Source: Onchocerca lupi (taxonomy: Eukaryota > Nematoda > Chromadorea > Rhabditida > Onchocercidae). From it: a stretch of DNA of 64,000 nucleotides. The stretch covers positions 1 to 64,000 of the forward strand of contig JAOVVO010000009.1 in the NCBI GenBank assembly GCA_028564675.1, given 5' to 3'. Of the stretch, positions 62,961 to 64,000 are shown in pieces. The translations under genes were made by a program, and so were the position numbers. The notes beneath the pieces were generated by a model. That model searched no databases. It was not told the origin of the DNA and worked only from the letters and a program-made list of their open reading frames with translations. Numbering within the stretch: position 1 is the first letter of the stretch; every line of letters begins with the position of its first letter.

Positions 62961-64000
62961 AATTCGCAGACTGATATAATTTAAATGCAAAGAGTGCAAA
63001 GTGATAATAAATATATATGCAGTTGTACGTATAGATCTTCTAATAGCTATTCTGCTGGCTCAGTGTTTGTTTTCAATTAGCAGTCTAGTCGAGAATTTAT
63101 CTCTATAGAGAACTTGTCAGGCGACAACTTGCTATTATCTTGCAGCTGCACGATGAACTGCTTGCTTTTTGCCGTGTTGTAACAATTTTGCTACTATCTT
63201 TTCACACCAATAACTAATCTTTTACTCTTAACCCTCTTTCAAATCATCATTCAGACTTTAGTTATTCAGTCCAAGCGGAATTAAATTGGTGTTAAAATGA
63301 TTTTTTTTTCGTGTTAATAACATGTTTAAATATTAAGATATTTTTAAATTTCCAACATCAAACAATTATCCATCACGTTATTTCTATTCAGAATAGAAAT
63401 AACGTGATTGAATTTATATTTCTTTATCTGAAGATGAATGATTGTTTACAGCTTACTGAAAAATGAAGATGAAGTTTAAATGCCTTCTATCGGGACAGAT
63501 ATTGCTGGAATCTTCTCTAAAATGTATCCATAGATATCAAACCAAATTGAGATGTATAAAATTCAGCAAAAAAATCTGCACTTTTTAAAAAAAATTTTTT
63601 TTTTAAAAAACTAATGTGAATTGATTTTTTGTCTCATGCGGAAACTGATTATATATGTATATCAGTTAATATTTATTTATCGGTTTCTATGTGAGCTTCT
63701 CAAAAGCGATTCATCCGTTCATTACCATATTGTGCTTAAAATATAGCTGTAAAATTATTCTTCATAATGAGTTTCACTATAATACTAGCTAGATACTAAC
63801 TATTAATGACGAGACGAATTGGCTAATTAATTAAGTAAATCTGCAATTATGCTGGAGTAAATAGATAACAAATCAAAAATCGATTTTTAAGTGTGCAAGA
63901 AATGTTTCAATTGGATTATAAATGATGATAAATAATGACAAAAAATGATAACTTCCTTCCTATTTGTTTTGCTTTTTATGCAGTCACATCGCTGCTTGTT
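62961..64000. other. No gene recognised
   Basis: AT-rich spacer after the Helitron remnant. Apart from the palindrome at 63373-63409 and an A/T-run hairpin at about 63583-63610 I see nothing. Confidence 0.6.
63373..63409. repeat. Perfect 37-nt palindrome (18-nt arms, 1-nt centre)
   Basis: ATCACGTTATTTCTATTC is followed by a single A and then by its exact reverse complement. It would fold as a cruciform or hairpin. No target-site duplication is obvious at its edges. Confidence 0.95.

Noticed and set aside
1..64000. tRNA, rRNA or CRISPR features
   Set aside because: A by-eye look for B-box-like GGTTCGA motifs with acceptor stems, rRNA cores and evenly spaced repeats found nothing convincing; a covariance-model search would settle tRNAs.

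Overview
This window is a piece of an AT-rich, intron-bearing nematode genome. The main evidence is a nematode cuticle-collagen N-terminal exon, short introns ending in TTTCAG-like acceptors, decayed BEL/Pao and Helitron elements of the kind common in roundworms, and long A and T runs. A parasitic spirurid-like (clade III) worm is my guess from base composition only. Most genes are split into short exons. I therefore built gene models by joining exons whose splice phases agree, and exon limits are given in the entries.

Layout. 1-12018: almost gene-free DNA full of poly-A/poly-T, CAT and AAT tracts, with one weak exon candidate. 12019-14956 (scraps to about 15290): a 5'-only, broken BEL/Pao retrotransposon (LTR-like sequence, DUF1759, zinc knuckles, A16-type protease, then loss of reverse transcriptase). 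15539-15981 (minus): remains of a cuticle collagen gene with no Gly-X-Y part. 20429-23048: cardiolipin synthase, with a Helitron-family fragment in one intron and a 41-bp tandem duplication across one splice acceptor. 24041-24464: 3' part of an unknown membrane protein gene. 27688-29753: two adjacent genes for unknown secreted proteins. 33058-33524 (minus): 3' end of an unknown gene. 35999-38234: a complete TLC-domain membrane protein of the TLCD1/2 (FLD-1) type. 38756-40735: a pile-up of Helitron ends. 43219-45018: a frameshifted, nonsense-bearing paralogue of the TLC gene, bordered by a duplicated block (42.4 and 46.2 kb). 48736-50914: a SPRED/Sprouty-type gene with a clear C-terminal cysteine-rich SPR domain and a weak EVH1-like start. 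53.4-56.0 kb: an Ig-like exon pair and a small single-membrane-span protein, perhaps mitochondrial. 56898-57902 (minus): a three-exon four-span membrane protein. 58353-59213 (minus): a possible small two-exon gene. 60686-62960: a decayed autonomous Helitron (Rep-like N-terminal region). 62961-64000: no gene, but a perfect 37-nt palindrome.

How the genes fit together. There is no operon or pathway cluster. Two themes recur. Several encoded proteins act in or on membrane lipids and signalling: cardiolipin synthesis, membrane fluidity (TLCD type), and Ras/ERK inhibition (SPRED type). The region also shows repeated local duplication and transposon decay, including a dead TLC copy about 7 kb from its living parent, a collagen remnant next to a broken retrotransposon, and Helitron pieces at three sites. 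I found no wholly new system. The best leads are the duplicated splice acceptor in cardiolipin synthase, the TLC pseudogene and the uncharacterised secreted pair.
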